Assembly: GCA_019187225.1 (NCBI GenBank) | Contig: JABAQQ010000001.1 | Span: 124,001 to 188,000 of the forward strand | Length of the DNA stretch: 64,000 bases | Direction: 5' to 3' | Source of the DNA: Saprospiraceae bacterium | Lineage (GTDB): Bacteria; Bacteroidota; Bacteroidia; Chitinophagales; Saprospiraceae | Notes under the pieces: model-generated | The model's input: only the letters and a program-made list of their open reading frames with translations | What the model was told of the DNA's origin: nothing | Database searches by the model: none | Shown here: positions 54,705 through 63,523 of the stretch, piece by piece | Numbering within the stretch: position 1 is the stretch's first letter | Layout: every line of letters begins with the position of its first letter | Made by a program: the position numbers and the translations under genes

Positions 54705-55133
54705 TCAACCTATTTCCCACTTTCTTGTCTTGAAAAAGCGCACAACGAGGTAGACAAGCAAGCCCGCCGGCCCTGTCAGCATGGTAAGCAATAAAGCCGG
54801 AATCACAAAGATATGCCCGATCTTCAACTGACGCGCATCGTGTGTCTGCCAGGTGCCCACGAGCAGGCAGAAGGAAAGATAATTGAGCCAGCCGGTAAGC
54901 AACATTTCCTTACTGCGAAACAAATTCTCCAGTCCCGACAGGGAAAGCAGATTGCCACCGCCTTCCGGGCCGGTAAGGTGGATAAAGGTAAAAATGGCTG
55001 CGGCGATCAGCAACACAATGGCCGAACCGAACGCGAGCGGCTCCGTAAATTTCCAGTTAGGGGCAAACATCAGCAGCGCCCAGGGAATAAAGATCAAAAT
55101 GCTGGCGTACCAGTAAAAGTTGTCGGCAGACAT
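54705..55133 (-). CDS. ABA4-like family membrane protein (DUF4281)
   Basis: A 142-residue protein with four hydrophobic helices (about 5-22, 33-52, 77-96, 108-130). The pattern (WALLMFAPNWKFTEPL near residue 18, LTGWLNYLSFCLLVGTWQTHDARQL, GPAGLLVYLVVR) matches the DUF4281/ABA4-like family, named for a plant protein needed for neoxanthin synthesis. Bacterial members often accompany carotenoid genes, but none are near here. Function unknown. Confidence 0.8.
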   Translation of the reverse strand: MSADNFYWYASILIFIPWALLMFAPNWKFTEPLAFGSAIVLLIAAAIFTFIHLTGPEGGGNLLSLSGLENLFRSKEMLLTGWLNYLSFCLLVGTWQTHDARQLKIGHIFVIPALLLTMLTGPAGLLVYLVVRFFKTRKWEIG

Positions 55134-55138
55134 ATCAG

Positions 55139-55206
55139 TAGGCAGTGGCAGTGGCAGTAGCAGTGGCAGTAGCAGTGGCAGTGGCAGTGGCAGTAGGCAG
55201 TGGCAG
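55139..55206. repeat. Hexamer tandem array (GGCAGT/AGCAGT)n
   Basis: About eleven hexamer units GGCAGT with some AGCAGT variants lie between the ABA4-like gene's start and nadC's stop on the minus strand. Only a G-rich arm is present on the plus strand; no inverted partner is seen. Confidence 0.9.
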
Positions 55207-55229
55207 TATTATAACGTTTCTCACACCCC

Positions 55230-56093
55230 TCACCCTCTCACAATCTTGAGGCTCATATCGAGCGGATGTGCCGAGTGCGTGAGTGCGCCGGCTGAAACAT
55301 AATTGACGCCAGTTTGGGCATATTTGCGCACGTTGAACAAGGTGATCCCGCCGGAGGCTTCGGTCTCGAAACGGCCATTGACAATCGCAACGGCTTCATG
55401 GAGGATAGGTATTTCAAAATTGTCGAACATGACACGGGTGATGCCTCCAACCTGCATCAATTCTTCCAGTTCGACCAGGTTGCGCACCTCGACGGTAATA
55501 CCGAGGTTCAATCCTTTTTCTTTTTGGTAAGCGTGGGCCCGCTCGACGGCGTTGCGAATGCCGCCCGCTGCATCCACATGGTTGTCTTTTATCATCATCC
55601 AGTCGTAGAGGCCCCATCGGTAGTTTTCGCAGCCACCGATTTTGACCGCCCATTTTTCCAAAAAACGAATGAGCGGGGTCGTTTTACGGGTGTCGAGCAC
55701 CGTCACGGGCAAATCGCCCACTTCGAAAGCGAAGCGGCTGCTGAGCGTGGCGATACCGCTCATGCGCTGCATGGTATTGAGCGCGAGCCGTTCACCTTGC
55801 AGCAAAGCGCGGGTATTGGCTTCTACCTCGAAACCAATTTCGCCGAAGAGCACGTCGGAACCGTCGGGCTTGTGAATGGTCAGTTTGGCATCCGGGTCGA
55901 GGTGGCGAAAAATGCGTTCGGCCAGGTCCACTCCGGCCAACACACCGTAGTCTTTAATTTTAAGTACCGCGCGGCTGCGGTTGTCCGCCGGAATCGTCGC
56001 CAGTGAAGTGTGGTCGCCCGTACCGATGTCCTCCCGCAGACCGGCGACTATAAATTCATTGATTTGTGTGTCAGAGATTTGCTGTGGTCGCAT
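55230..56093 (-). CDS. nadC: Nicotinate-nucleotide pyrophosphorylase (carboxylating)
   Basis: A 287-residue quinolinate phosphoribosyltransferase, the last step of quinolinate conversion to NaMN in NAD synthesis. Conserved segments are LREDIGTGDHTS, RMSGIATLS, VLDTRKTTPLIRFLEKWAVKIGGCENYRWGLYD in pieces, and MIKDNHVDAAGG. The basic residues for quinolinate binding (RKTTP, KDNH) are intact. nadA and nadB are not visible. The start at 56093 avoids a 21-residue upstream extension encoded by repetitive sequence. Confidence 0.95.
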   Translation of the reverse strand: MRPQQISDTQINEFIVAGLREDIGTGDHTSLATIPADNRSRAVLKIKDYGVLAGVDLAERIFRHLDPDAKLTIHKPDGSDVLFGEIGFEVEANTRALLQGERLALNTMQRMSGIATLSSRFAFEVGDLPVTVLDTRKTTPLIRFLEKWAVKIGGCENYRWGLYDWMMIKDNHVDAAGGIRNAVERAHAYQKEKGLNLGITVEVRNLVELEELMQVGGITRVMFDNFEIPILHEAVAIVNGRFETEASGGITLFNVRKYAQTGVNYVSAGALTHSAHPLDMSLKIVRG

Positions 56094-56127
56094 GAATTGT
56101 GGATTCGTTGAATTGTGGATTTGGCGA
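56094..56127. repeat. Short word array upstream of nadC
   Basis: Two copies of GAATTGTGGATT separated by CGTT, followed by TGGCGATTGAT, occupy the leader of nadC on the minus strand. Only one arm is present. The words are close to the AATCCGC family read in complement. Confidence 0.55.
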
Positions 56128-56131
56128 TTGA

Positions 56132-56695
56132 TCACTCTTTCCATTTGATATTGCATCCTCCGCTCGGTCGCTGAATTTCAGGCGCCGGTTTCCCTGCGAG
56201 TACCGCATCCAATGCCGCCCGCAGGTCTTCGCCGGTCGGAGGGATAGGGTTCCTTTTGGGGCGACTGGCATCGAGTTGGCCTCGATAGGCCAATTTCAGG
56301 TCTTCGTCAAAAATATAAAAATCGGGTGTACAGGCGGCATCGTAAGCACGGGCTACTTTCTGGGTTTCGTCGTAAAGGTAAGGAAATGTGTAGCCTACTT
56401 CCCGCGCATGTGTTTTCATTTTATCGGGTGCATCTTCGGGGTAAGCCCTGGCGTCATTGCTGCTGATGCCGACAAATGACACACCTTTCGGTTCGTATTC
56501 TGCCACTATCCGCACGATTTCAGGATTGACATAGAGGACGTAGGGGCAATGATTGCATAAAAACATTACCACTGTCGCCTGGCTGCCAGAAGCCAAGTCC
56601 GGGAGACTGAGGGTTTTTCCGCTCACCGTGTCGGGCAGTGCGAAATCCGGCGCTTTCGTGCCGAGCGGGAGCATGTTGGATTCAGTATAAGCCAT
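56132..56695 (-). CDS. Thioredoxin-like redoxin (CNHC)
   Basis: A 187-residue thioredoxin-fold protein of the peroxiredoxin-like AhpC/TSA type: LPLGTKAPDFALPDTVSGK at the start, then VVMFLCNHCPYVLYV with a CxxC pair (Cys-Asn-His-Cys), GISSNDARAYPED and ACTPDFYIFDEDLKLAYRGQLD. The CNHCPYV variant is common in a group annotated as thioredoxin family proteins in Bacteroidota; activity is not established. It ends 38 bases before nadC on the same strand. Confidence 0.88.
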   Translation of the reverse strand: MAYTESNMLPLGTKAPDFALPDTVSGKTLSLPDLASGSQATVVMFLCNHCPYVLYVNPEIVRIVAEYEPKGVSFVGISSNDARAYPEDAPDKMKTHAREVGYTFPYLYDETQKVARAYDAACTPDFYIFDEDLKLAYRGQLDASRPKRNPIPPTGEDLRAALDAVLAGKPAPEIQRPSGGCNIKWKE

Positions 56696-56699
56696 TTTA

Positions 56700-56775
56700 G
56701 GTTGATAAAGGCTGATGAAGGTTGATATCGGTTGATCATCAAGGGTATAAATCCATATCAACCTTCATCAACCTG
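56700..56775. repeat. Inverted word array, ATCAACC family
   Basis: A G-rich arm (56700-56736: GGTTGATAAAGGCTGATG, GAAGGTTGATATCGG) and a C-rich arm (56755-56775: ATATCAACCTTCATCAACC) fill the gap between the redoxin start and the M15 peptidase stop. The words match those at 22.2 kb between rsfS and ftsH. Confidence 0.85.
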
Positions 56776-56776
56776 T

Positions 56777-57550
56777 TTATTTACAAGCGGGATTGATTCC
56801 CAAAACGTAGTTTTTTACGATACTGATCTCTGCTGCCGTCCCGGCGCCTTTGAAACCTGCAATATCGGCATCCGTCAGGCTCTTCCGATATTGTTCCAGC
56901 AAAGGTTTGCTCAGAGGCGTATACGACCAATGCCATTTCTCCTCCCGGTAACCGGAAGAGCGGTCTGCCGTATAAGGCTGGCAAAAACCGTATTCATGGG
57001 CATGGGCGACGAGCCAGAGATAGACTTTTTCGTATTTGCCCCCTTTTTCAAAAGAAGGATTGTTCAGATCGTTCAGGTCAATGTCCGTACCCCAATGATG
57101 GCGCGAAGAGCCGGGCATGGACGAATATTCAAGGATTTTCAACGCGCGGTCTTTGGCAGCAGGAGCATCCTTGGCAAAGCGCTCCCATTTACCTTCCCAA
57201 ATTTCCTTTTGCCGCCCGAAATTGCGGGTGCTGGAAATTATTTTCAACACAATGCCTTCTTTTTCAGCGGCTTCGTACATTTTTCCAAACGCCTCGAAGG
57301 CTTCTTTCCGCAGCAACATGCCGGTTTTGTCGGAATAGGGCCTCCCTACAACGACAAAATCAGGGTGTGCAGCCGGATCGAATTTTCCAAGCAAATATTC
57401 TTCGTTCACCTGCATTGCCGGGATGGAGTCGGCATTCCGGGCCAATGTCGAAGCAACGGAGATTTGCGCCGGCACATCGTTCTGGCAACCCCAACCCATA
57501 GCAGCAGACAACAATGAAACCGCCAATATTTTTCCCATTTTTTTTCTCAT
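56777..57550 (-). CDS. M15 family D-Ala-D-Ala carboxypeptidase lipoprotein
   Basis: A 257-residue VanY-like peptidase. A signal ends in a GWGC lipobox near residue 22. The zinc site is complete: [14 protein letters not shown] (HxxxxxxD) and EKWHWSYTP (second His). It trims D-Ala from peptidoglycan stem peptides in the periplasm. The start at 57550 is chosen for the lipoprotein signal ([19 protein letters not shown]). It diverges from aspS; the -7 element of aspS lies 95 bases away. Confidence 0.9.
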   Translation of the reverse strand: MRKKMGKILAVSLLSAAMGWGCQNDVPAQISVASTLARNADSIPAMQVNEEYLLGKFDPAAHPDFVVVGRPYSDKTGMLLRKEAFEAFGKMYEAAEKEGIVLKIISSTRNFGRQKEIWEGKWERFAKDAPAAKDRALKILEYSSMPGSSRHHWGTDIDLNDLNNPSFEKGGKYEKVYLWLVAHAHEYGFCQPYTADRSSGYREEKWHWSYTPLSKPLLEQYRKSLTDADIAGFKGAGTAAEISIVKNYVLGINPACK

Positions 57551-57644
57551 AACGCAAATCCGGATGAATGCGCAAAAGTAGGGAATTCTGTGGTAACGCC
57601 ATTTTTTCGGAAATCCCCCTCGCGTCGTTTGTACGCATTTCAAT

Positions 57645-57652
57645 TACCTTTG
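57645..57652 (+). promoter_or_regulatory. -7 promoter element of aspS
   Basis: TACCTTTG fits TAnnTTTG and lies five bases before the first REP-like palindrome. The palindromes would therefore be transcribed as part of the aspS leader. Confidence 0.6.
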
Positions 57653-57656
57653 CGGC

Positions 57657-57730
57657 TTTACCCGCCGAAGCCTTGGCGAAGGCGGGTAAAGAATACACAA
57701 CCCGTCTTCGCCAAGGCTTCGGCGGGTAAA
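57657..57730. repeat. Pair of inverted REP-like palindromes in aspS leader
   Basis: The first copy (57657-57690) contains CCCGCCGAAGCC and GGCGAAGGCGGGTAAA and is itself palindromic. The second (57701-57730) is its inverse, CCCGTCTTCGCCAAGGC then TTCGGCGGGTAAA. Together they can form one large or two small hairpins. A single relative lies before rfbC. Confidence 0.9.
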
Positions 57731-57742
57731 CCACCCACTAAA

Positions 57743-59506
57743 ATGTACCGTACCCATACCTGCGGCGAACTCCGCCTTTCCGACATCAATAAAGAAGTTA
57801 CACTTTCCGGCTGGGTCGCCATCAGCCGCGACCTCGGCGGTCTCACTTTTGTGGATTTGCGCGACCGTTATGGCATCACGCAATTGGTTTTCGATATGGA
57901 CGACAACGCCGCTTTGTGCGAGCGCGCCCGCAATCTGGGCCGCGAATTCGTCGTTCAGGCAAGCGGTACCGTGCGCGAACGCGCTTCCAAAAATCCCAAT
58001 CGCGAAACCGGCGATATCGAGATCCGTGTGACCGACCTCAAGGTGCTCAATACTTCCAAAACGCCACCCTTTACCATCCAGGACGACACCGATGGCGGCG
58101 ATGACCTGCGCATGAAATACCGTTACCTCGATTTGCGGAGAAATGCCGTTCAAAAAAACCTGCTCTTCCGCTCCAACCTCGCCATCGAAACGCGCAAGTA
58201 CCTGGCCGCTCAGGGCTTTGTGGAAGTGGAAACACCCAATCTGATCAAATCCACGCCCGAAGGCGCGCGCGATTTCGTAGTGCCGAGCCGGATGAACAAG
58301 GGGCAGTTTTACGCCCTGCCGCAAAGCCCGCAGACTTTCAAGCAAATCCTGATGGTGGCGGGCTTCGACAAGTATTTTCAGATCGTAAAATGTTTCCGCG
58401 ACGAAGACCTGCGCGCCGACCGCCAGCCGGAATTCACGCAGATCGACTGCGAAATGTCGTTCATTCACCAGGAGGATATTCTCAATACCTTCGAGGGGTT
58501 GACGAAGCATTTGTTCAAAAATACGTTGGGCATTGTGCTCGGCGATTTCCCACGCATGACCTACGACGAGGCGATGCGGCGTTTCGGTTCGGACAAACCC
58601 GATCTGCGTTTCGGAATGGAATTCGTTGATCTGTCGGAAATAGCCAAAGGGAAAGGATTTCAGGTATTCGACAGTGCCGGGTCCGTTATCGCCATTTGCG
58701 CGCCCGACGCTGCCGATTATTCCCGCAAACAACTCGACGAGCTGACCGAATGGGTGAAACGCCCCCAAATCGGCGCGAAGGGTTTGGTTTATGTGAAATA
58801 TGAGGCCGACGGTTCGGTCAAGTCCTCCGTTGACAAATTTTACGGCGCCGATGATTTGAAAGCCTGGCTGGAAAAGGCGGGAGCCCAACCCGGCGACATG
58901 CTTCTCATCCTTTGCGGCGAGGATGAAAAAACGCGCAAACAACTCTCCGAACTCCGCCTCGAAATGGGCAGCCGCCTCGGACTGCGCAAGCCCGGCGACT
59001 TCAAACCGCTTTGGGTCGTGGATTTCCCCCTACTCGAATGGGACGAAGAGGAAGGCCGCTTTTTTGCCATGCACCACCCCTTCACCTCGCCGAAACCTGC
59101 TGATATTCCGAAAATGGAATCGAACGACCATGCCGTGTTGAAAGGCATTCGAGCCGATGCCTACGACCTCGTGCTCAACGGCGTGGAGATCGGCGGCGGC
59201 TCTATTCGTATCCACGACCGCGATCTCCAAAGCCGCAATTTCCGCCTGCTCGGATTCACACCCGAAGAAGCGGAAGCCCAGTTCGGCTTTCTGCTCGGTG
59301 CCTTCGAGTATGGCGCGCCTCCGCACGGCGGCATCGCCTTTGGCTTCGACCGACTTAGCGCGGTGATGAACGGCGTGAACAACATCCGCGACTTTATCGC
59401 TTTCCCGAAAAACAATCAGGGTCGCGACATGATGATTGATGCGCCCGACGCCATCAAGTTGAAACAGTTGGAGGAGTTGGGGATTCGCGTGGTATCGAAC
59501 GAATAA
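57743..59506 (+). CDS. aspS: Aspartate--tRNA ligase
   Basis: A 587-residue class II synthetase charging tRNA-Asp. The N-terminal OB anticodon domain ([24 protein letters not shown]) is followed by the catalytic core with [18 protein letters not shown] (motif 2) and GIAFGFDRL (motif 3), interrupted by the bacterial GAD insertion (about 280-420). Whether it is discriminating or non-discriminating cannot be told by eye. ATG at 57743 is supported by the conserved N-terminus; upstream codons encode the REP-derived peptide FAKASAGKP and are rejected. Confidence 0.97.
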   Translation: MYRTHTCGELRLSDINKEVTLSGWVAISRDLGGLTFVDLRDRYGITQLVFDMDDNAALCERARNLGREFVVQASGTVRERASKNPNRETGDIEIRVTDLKVLNTSKTPPFTIQDDTDGGDDLRMKYRYLDLRRNAVQKNLLFRSNLAIETRKYLAAQGFVEVETPNLIKSTPEGARDFVVPSRMNKGQFYALPQSPQTFKQILMVAGFDKYFQIVKCFRDEDLRADRQPEFTQIDCEMSFIHQEDILNTFEGLTKHLFKNTLGIVLGDFPRMTYDEAMRRFGSDKPDLRFGMEFVDLSEIAKGKGFQVFDSAGSVIAICAPDAADYSRKQLDELTEWVKRPQIGAKGLVYVKYEADGSVKSSVDKFYGADDLKAWLEKAGAQPGDMLLILCGEDEKTRKQLSELRLEMGSRLGLRKPGDFKPLWVVDFPLLEWDEEEGRFFAMHHPFTSPKPADIPKMESNDHAVLKGIRADAYDLVLNGVEIGGGSIRIHDRDLQSRNFRLLGFTPEEAEAQFGFLLGAFEYGAPPHGGIAFGFDRLSAVMNGVNNIRDFIAFPKNNQGRDMMIDAPDAIKLKQLEELGIRVVSNE

Positions 59507-59528
59507 CCGGCAAAAGTTGAATATTGCC

Positions 59529-59954
59529 CTAAGAACTTAGTACCGCAATACACTTTAACTCTATCGCAATCGGTGTCGGCAAGCTGTCAATTCCCACCGT
59601 CGTGCGGCAGGGCTGGTTGTCTTTGAAATACTCTGCGTAAACACGGTTGAACGTGTGAAAATCGCGCTCCATGTTGACCAGGAACACCGTTACATCCACC
59701 AGGTCTTCCCACCTGGCGCCACTGGCCTCCAACACTGTGCGGACATTGCGAAACACCGAATGCACCTGCGCTTCGAAGTCAAATTCCGTGTAATTGCCTG
59801 CCGGAGAACGTTTTAAACCCGGCACACCATCCGTTTCCGGGTCGCGCGGGCCGATGCCCGAAAGAAAAAGCAGGTTGCCCACACGCCGGGCATGGGGATA
59901 AAGACCGACAGGTTTTGGAGCGTTGGAAGCGTCAATTTTTTCGGAAGAAGCCAT
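59529..59954 (-). CDS. RidA family protein
   Basis: A 141-residue member of the RidA/YjgF family of enamine/imine deaminases. Features are NLLFLSGIGPRDPETDG, HSVFRNVRTVLEASGARWEDLVDVTVFLVNM and PCRTTVGIDSLPTPIAIELKCIAVL, with the catalytic Arg in CRTTVG. The spelling is nearer to 2-aminomuconate deaminase-like RidA subfamilies than to RidA itself. On the minus strand TACTTTTG (about 60043-60036) is a -7 element placing the G/T-rich word arm in its leader. Confidence 0.9.
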   Translation of the reverse strand: MASSEKIDASNAPKPVGLYPHARRVGNLLFLSGIGPRDPETDGVPGLKRSPAGNYTEFDFEAQVHSVFRNVRTVLEASGARWEDLVDVTVFLVNMERDFHTFNRVYAEYFKDNQPCRTTVGIDSLPTPIAIELKCIAVLSS

Positions 59955-60114
59955 GTGGATGGATGTTAGTGATTGGTTATTGGTTATTGGTGATTGGTGA
60001 TTGCTTACCAGTTGCAGACAATAGGTTGGTGGAGCAAAAGTAGAAAGAACATACAACCGGCAACCAATAACCAATAACCGATAACCAATAACCAATAACC
60101 AATAACCAATCACT
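59955..60114. repeat. Inverted word array, CCAATAA family
   Basis: A G/T-rich arm (about 59968-60003: GTGATTGGTTATTGG, TTATTGGTGATTGG) and a C/A-rich arm (60052-60114: CGGCAACCAATAACC, CAATAACCGATAACC) lie between divergent genes. The first arm is in the RidA leader, the second in that of the ROK kinase. Further words (AACCAGCAACCAGC, 60138-60151) continue into the ROK coding sequence as residues SATSNQQP. Confidence 0.9.
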
Positions 60115-60125
60115 ATTTTCGCCGC

Positions 60126-61052
60126 ATGGAAAATTCTGCAACCAGCAACCAGCAGCCGCTCTGTGGCATTGACCTGGGGGGCACCAAAACGGAAGGCGTT
60201 ATCCTCGAAAGCCGCGACAACCCGCGTGTGTTGCACCGCATGCGCATTCCGACCGAGGCGGGCAAAGGTTATGAACACATTGTGAATCAGGTCGGTAAAC
60301 TGGTGGAAATGCTTTCCGATGAATCCGGCCTCCAACCCGCAGCGGTTGGCATCGGTCATCCTGGCACACTCGATCCGAACACCGGCGTCATCAAAAACGC
60401 CAACACGACGGCCCTGAACGGACGGCCATTTCACAAAGACCTGGAAAAAAGGCTCGGCGTTCCTGTCCGCCTGGCGAACGATGCCAACTGTTTTGCAGTG
60501 GCCGAAGCGACACTGGGTGGAGTCCGCCAAAGGCTCCCCAATGCAGAAGTGGTGTTCGGGGTTATTCTCGGCACCGGTGTGGGAGGGGGCTGGGTCATTC
60601 ATGGAAAAGTTATCAACGGACGGCAGGGCATCGGTGGGGAATGGGGACACAATTTCCTCGATGAGAGCGGTGGGCCGTGCTATTGCGGGCGCGTCGGTTG
60701 CGTAGAAACGGTGATTTCCGGCCCGGCGTTGGAAAAGTTTTATCAAAATTTGACCTTGCGTCATTTGCCGCTTCGCGATATCGTAGCGGCAGCGGAAACG
60801 GGCGATGACCCGGCAGCTACGCAAACGCTGGATCGCCTGATCCACTTTTTTGGCAAAGCCATCGCTGTAGTGATCAACATCATGGATCCGGATGCTATCG
60901 TGCTGGGAGGCGGAGTGGGCAACATCGAACGGCTCTACACCGATGGCATGGCTGAAGCGGGCAAGTACCTGTTCAATACCCGCATCGACACCGTTTTTCT
61001 AAAACCCGAATTGGGCGACAGCGCAGGCGTGTTTGGCGCGGCGCTACTTTGA
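60126..61052 (+). CDS. ROK family sugar kinase
   Basis: A 308-residue ROK-type kinase. The phosphate-1 loop GIDLGGTKTEG is near residue 14, GHPGTLDPNTGVIKNAN follows, and the catalytic Asp lies in VRLANDANCFA near 118. The zinc site CYCGRVGCVETVISG is intact near 183-197, and the second phosphate loop is IVLGGGVGN. Relatives phosphorylate fructose, glucose or N-acetylhexosamines at C6 or C1. The mutarotase-like gene starts 10 bases after its stop. The first 10 residues come partly from repeat words. Confidence 0.92.
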   Translation: MENSATSNQQPLCGIDLGGTKTEGVILESRDNPRVLHRMRIPTEAGKGYEHIVNQVGKLVEMLSDESGLQPAAVGIGHPGTLDPNTGVIKNANTTALNGRPFHKDLEKRLGVPVRLANDANCFAVAEATLGGVRQRLPNAEVVFGVILGTGVGGGWVIHGKVINGRQGIGGEWGHNFLDESGGPCYCGRVGCVETVISGPALEKFYQNLTLRHLPLRDIVAAAETGDDPAATQTLDRLIHFFGKAIAVVINIMDPDAIVLGGGVGNIERLYTDGMAEAGKYLFNTRIDTVFLKPELGDSAGVFGAALL

Positions 61053-61062
61053 ATTTTTCCGT

Positions 61063-61392
61063 ATGCAGCGATTTTGCCTTTCCCTCGACCTCAAACCTGA
61101 CCCGGCGCTCATCGCCGAATATGAAAGGCATCACCGCACGGTATGGCCGGAGGTACTCGAAAGCATCCGGGCAGCGGGTATCGAGTGCCTGGAAATTTAC
61201 CGGATTGACAACCGGTTGTTCATGATCCTGGAAGCAGGCGACGATTTTTCCTTTGAGAAAAAAGCTTCCCTCGACGCAGCCAATCCAAAAGTGCAGGAAT
61301 GGGAAACGCTGATGTGGAAATACCAACAAGCTCTGCCGCTCGCGAAGCCGGGTGAGAAATGGGTAATGATGAAAAAAATTTTCAGCCTTTGA
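61063..61392 (+). CDS. L-rhamnose mutarotase family protein
   Basis: A 109-residue protein of the RhaM/DUF718 family (ferredoxin-like fold) that interconverts sugar anomers. Conserved features are MQRFCLSLDLKPDPALIAEY, HHRTVWPEVLESIRAAGI, the active-site-proximal EIYRIDNRLFMILE and WETLMWKYQQALP. It is adjacent to a ROK kinase and not to rha genes, so fucose or another sugar is as likely as rhamnose. The gene ends at the edge of a word array. Confidence 0.88.
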   Translation: MQRFCLSLDLKPDPALIAEYERHHRTVWPEVLESIRAAGIECLEIYRIDNRLFMILEAGDDFSFEKKASLDAANPKVQEWETLMWKYQQALPLAKPGEKWVMMKKIFSL

Positions 61393-61393
61393 G

Positions 61394-61468
61394 AAGGTCA
61401 TTAGAGTCATTGGGGTCATCGAGCATCACCCCTGATGACTCTAATGACCCCAATGCCTAAAATGACCC
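61394..61468. repeat. Inverted word array, ATGACCCC family
   Basis: A G-rich arm (61394-61419: AAGGTCATTAGAGTC, ATTGGGGTCAT) and a C-rich arm (61435-61468: ATGACTCTAATGACCCC, AATGCCTAAAATGACCC) lie between converging genes. As a hairpin it could also terminate transcription in either direction. Confidence 0.88.
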
Positions 61469-61482
61469 TTAATTGCCCCGTC

Positions 61483-62775
61483 TCACGCTACCTTTTTGAT
61501 CTGTTCATACAACCGCGCTGTTTCCGGCGAGGGTTTCGACTGGAATTCCTGTTCCATCATTTTGCAGCAAAGCGTGTATTGGGCTTCCACTTTGTGTGCC
61601 ATACCGAGATTGGCGTAGCACTGCATCGCCCGGCGGTGAATGACCTCCATACGGGCATCGCGGCTGAGAATTTCGTTGCAGACAGCGATTGCTTTCCAAT
61701 AGTCTTTTTTGGCACACAGTTGAGCGCTGTACAGGTCGGCAATTTGTTCGAATACGGAGCTGAGGTGCTGCCGCTCTATTTCCACCCACCCGAAAGTATC
61801 GGAGGGGAAATCATCGAGAAAATTGCCTGTGTATGTTTTAATAGCATCCTGCAGGAGCGCATCCGGCGCCTCTTCGCCTTTGCGTAAATAATCCTGGATA
61901 TTTTGGTGCAACGCTTTGAAATTCAGGACATCCGATACCGGCTGACGGTCAAGTTTCAGACGATAGGCGTTTTTTTCAAATACCAGAAAATCTTGCTCTA
62001 TCCCTGCCTGATTTCGGAGGGTTCTGCGGATATGGCAGAGTTCGACATTCAGGCTTTTCCGGGCAAACTCCGGCATGCTTTCGTATTTATCGGGCCAAAA
62101 AATGCGCGCCAGATGATCCCGCGACAAGGTACGGGGATGATTGTATGCCAAATAGGCGAACAAGTGTTTGGCTTGGTTGGTGAATTCAATTCTCCGTCCA
62201 TTGTATTGGGCGGTGAAGGATCCGAAAAACGACAATTCCAGCCCTCTGTATGCCTGTTCCGTCCCCTGGGCGACTGTTGGTAAGAATACATTGGGCAGAA
62301 CGGGTGGCTGCACAAAGTCAACTCCTGCCGCTACCATACCGGGCGCCACTGCAGCCAGCAAGACTTTGCCCGCGGCACTGTTGGACTTGATCCCTTTGTT
62401 TGCAGCGGCTTTCAGCCGGAAACCGGGCAGATAGGCTTCATAACAAGCGAGTACCTCGTCGCTGTTGACAGGTAAACCCAACACGTCCTCTGCGCCAGAT
62501 TTCATCAGCAGGCGTGTCGTAGGGCCGGAGTAATCGGAAGTGGCTACGATGACGGGTATATCCGGGTTCTTTCGTTTCAGCGTCCGCACGGTAGAAAGGC
62601 CATCGCTGTTGGGAGGGGTGTGAAGCACTACAAACATACCGACATCCTGTACACTGGCAAGCGTTTGGCAGTGTGTGGTTTCGGGTATTTGCTCCACAGG
62701 TATGCTGCTGCTGGTGCGCAGCATTTGGAGGAGGGCATCGTGGTTGCCACAGAGCAATACTTTTTGAGATGCCAT
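61483..62775 (-). CDS. Pseudo-receiver / BTAD transcriptional regulator
   Basis: A 430-residue regulator. The N-terminal 120 residues have a response-regulator-like fold (MASQKVLLCGNHDALLQML, DIPVIVATSDYS), but the phosphoacceptor Asp is replaced by His52 (VVLHTPPN) and the conserved Lys by LPVN, so it is unlikely to be phosphorylated normally. Residues 185-280 form a winged-helix DNA-binding domain (LSFFGSFTAQYNGRRIEF, LARIFWP, LNVELCHIRRTLR) and 290-430 a BTAD helical-repeat domain, the SARP layout. The target genes are not evident. Confidence 0.85.
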   Translation of the reverse strand: MASQKVLLCGNHDALLQMLRTSSSIPVEQIPETTHCQTLASVQDVGMFVVLHTPPNSDGLSTVRTLKRKNPDIPVIVATSDYSGPTTRLLMKSGAEDVLGLPVNSDEVLACYEAYLPGFRLKAAANKGIKSNSAAGKVLLAAVAPGMVAAGVDFVQPPVLPNVFLPTVAQGTEQAYRGLELSFFGSFTAQYNGRRIEFTNQAKHLFAYLAYNHPRTLSRDHLARIFWPDKYESMPEFARKSLNVELCHIRRTLRNQAGIEQDFLVFEKNAYRLKLDRQPVSDVLNFKALHQNIQDYLRKGEEAPDALLQDAIKTYTGNFLDDFPSDTFGWVEIERQHLSSVFEQIADLYSAQLCAKKDYWKAIAVCNEILSRDARMEVIHRRAMQCYANLGMAHKVEAQYTLCCKMMEQEFQSKPSPETARLYEQIKKVA

Positions 62776-63268
62776 AGGACTAAGGACGGGTTTGGTTAAA
62801 TGAAAAGGGTTTAGTATAGCCGTGTTTACACCCGACTTTAATGGTTGTTTCAGGACGCCCGTCTTATGCTAAATTAATTGCTCCGCAACGCACATGCAGG
62901 AATAGAACTTCGAAGGCCGACTTGGATGAGGCGAGAATTGTTCTTGGTGTTGATTATTGAGGCCTGCAAAATTTGTCCCTTCTTTCATCCCCAGATGTTG
63001 GATTCGGGCGCTTGATTCGCATGGCAAATATAACTACTTTTTATGCCAAATGATTTCCTGACGTGAACAAATTTTAGAAAAAAAAATCATTTATCTCTCC
63101 TTTAAACAGAGATTTTCAACCAAAAAGTGTTAAATTTTTGAAAAACATGTAAAAAGGAACAATTTTTGTTAAAACTTCGCTTTTTTAAACCGTCTGAATG
63201 CCGCCCTTAATCCTGAGAACAGCGCTCCGAACGCCATTTCATTTTTTTATCAAAAGCGCTATATTAAA
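62776..63268. other. AT-rich intergenic region
   Basis: These 493 bases separate divergent genes. No frame with coding character, no tRNA and no word array was seen. The part from 63050 to 63190 is especially AT-rich with poly-A and poly-T runs. A short protein frame (63198-63407) overlaps the next gene in another frame and is rejected. Confidence 0.4.
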
Positions 63269-63523
63269 ATGGGCGATTTTTTTTCGATGGACGAGTCACT
63301 TCAATTTGAAGGTCTCTCCTCTGACGTACATCAATGCACGAGCCACCGTGACGGAGAATGGATCACCTGGCGTTGTCCGCACTGTAAAGACTACGAACGC
63401 CGTTTGAATTGGAAAACCGGCGAAATGAAGGTGAATCGTGCCGATTCTCCGGCGAAACACGTTGGCCTCAGCACCCGCGAGCAGAATATGGAGGGCTTAA
63501 GCCGGGTGATGAATCACAACTAA
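63269..63523 (+). CDS. Small protein with a CPHC zinc-knuckle-like motif
   Basis: An 84-residue protein. A CPHCKDYERRLNWKTGEMKV segment (near residues 36-55) provides one CxxC pair, and an upstream HQCTSHRDGEW gives further Cys/His candidates, hinting at a small zinc-binding fold. I do not recognise the family. An alternative start is the ATG at 63287. Its stop overlaps the stop of the converging gene by four bases. Confidence 0.7.
   Translation: MGDFFSMDESLQFEGLSSDVHQCTSHRDGEWITWRCPHCKDYERRLNWKTGEMKVNRADSPAKHVGLSTREQNMEGLSRVMNHN

Noticed and set aside
59529-60845. 438-codon minus-strand frame including RidA
   Set aside because: Only the last 141 codons are RidA; the rest is antisense to the ROK kinase and the word array.
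63198-63407. 69-codon frame overlapping the small zinc-knuckle gene
   Set aside because: It overlaps the better-supported frame at 63269 and has no coding features.
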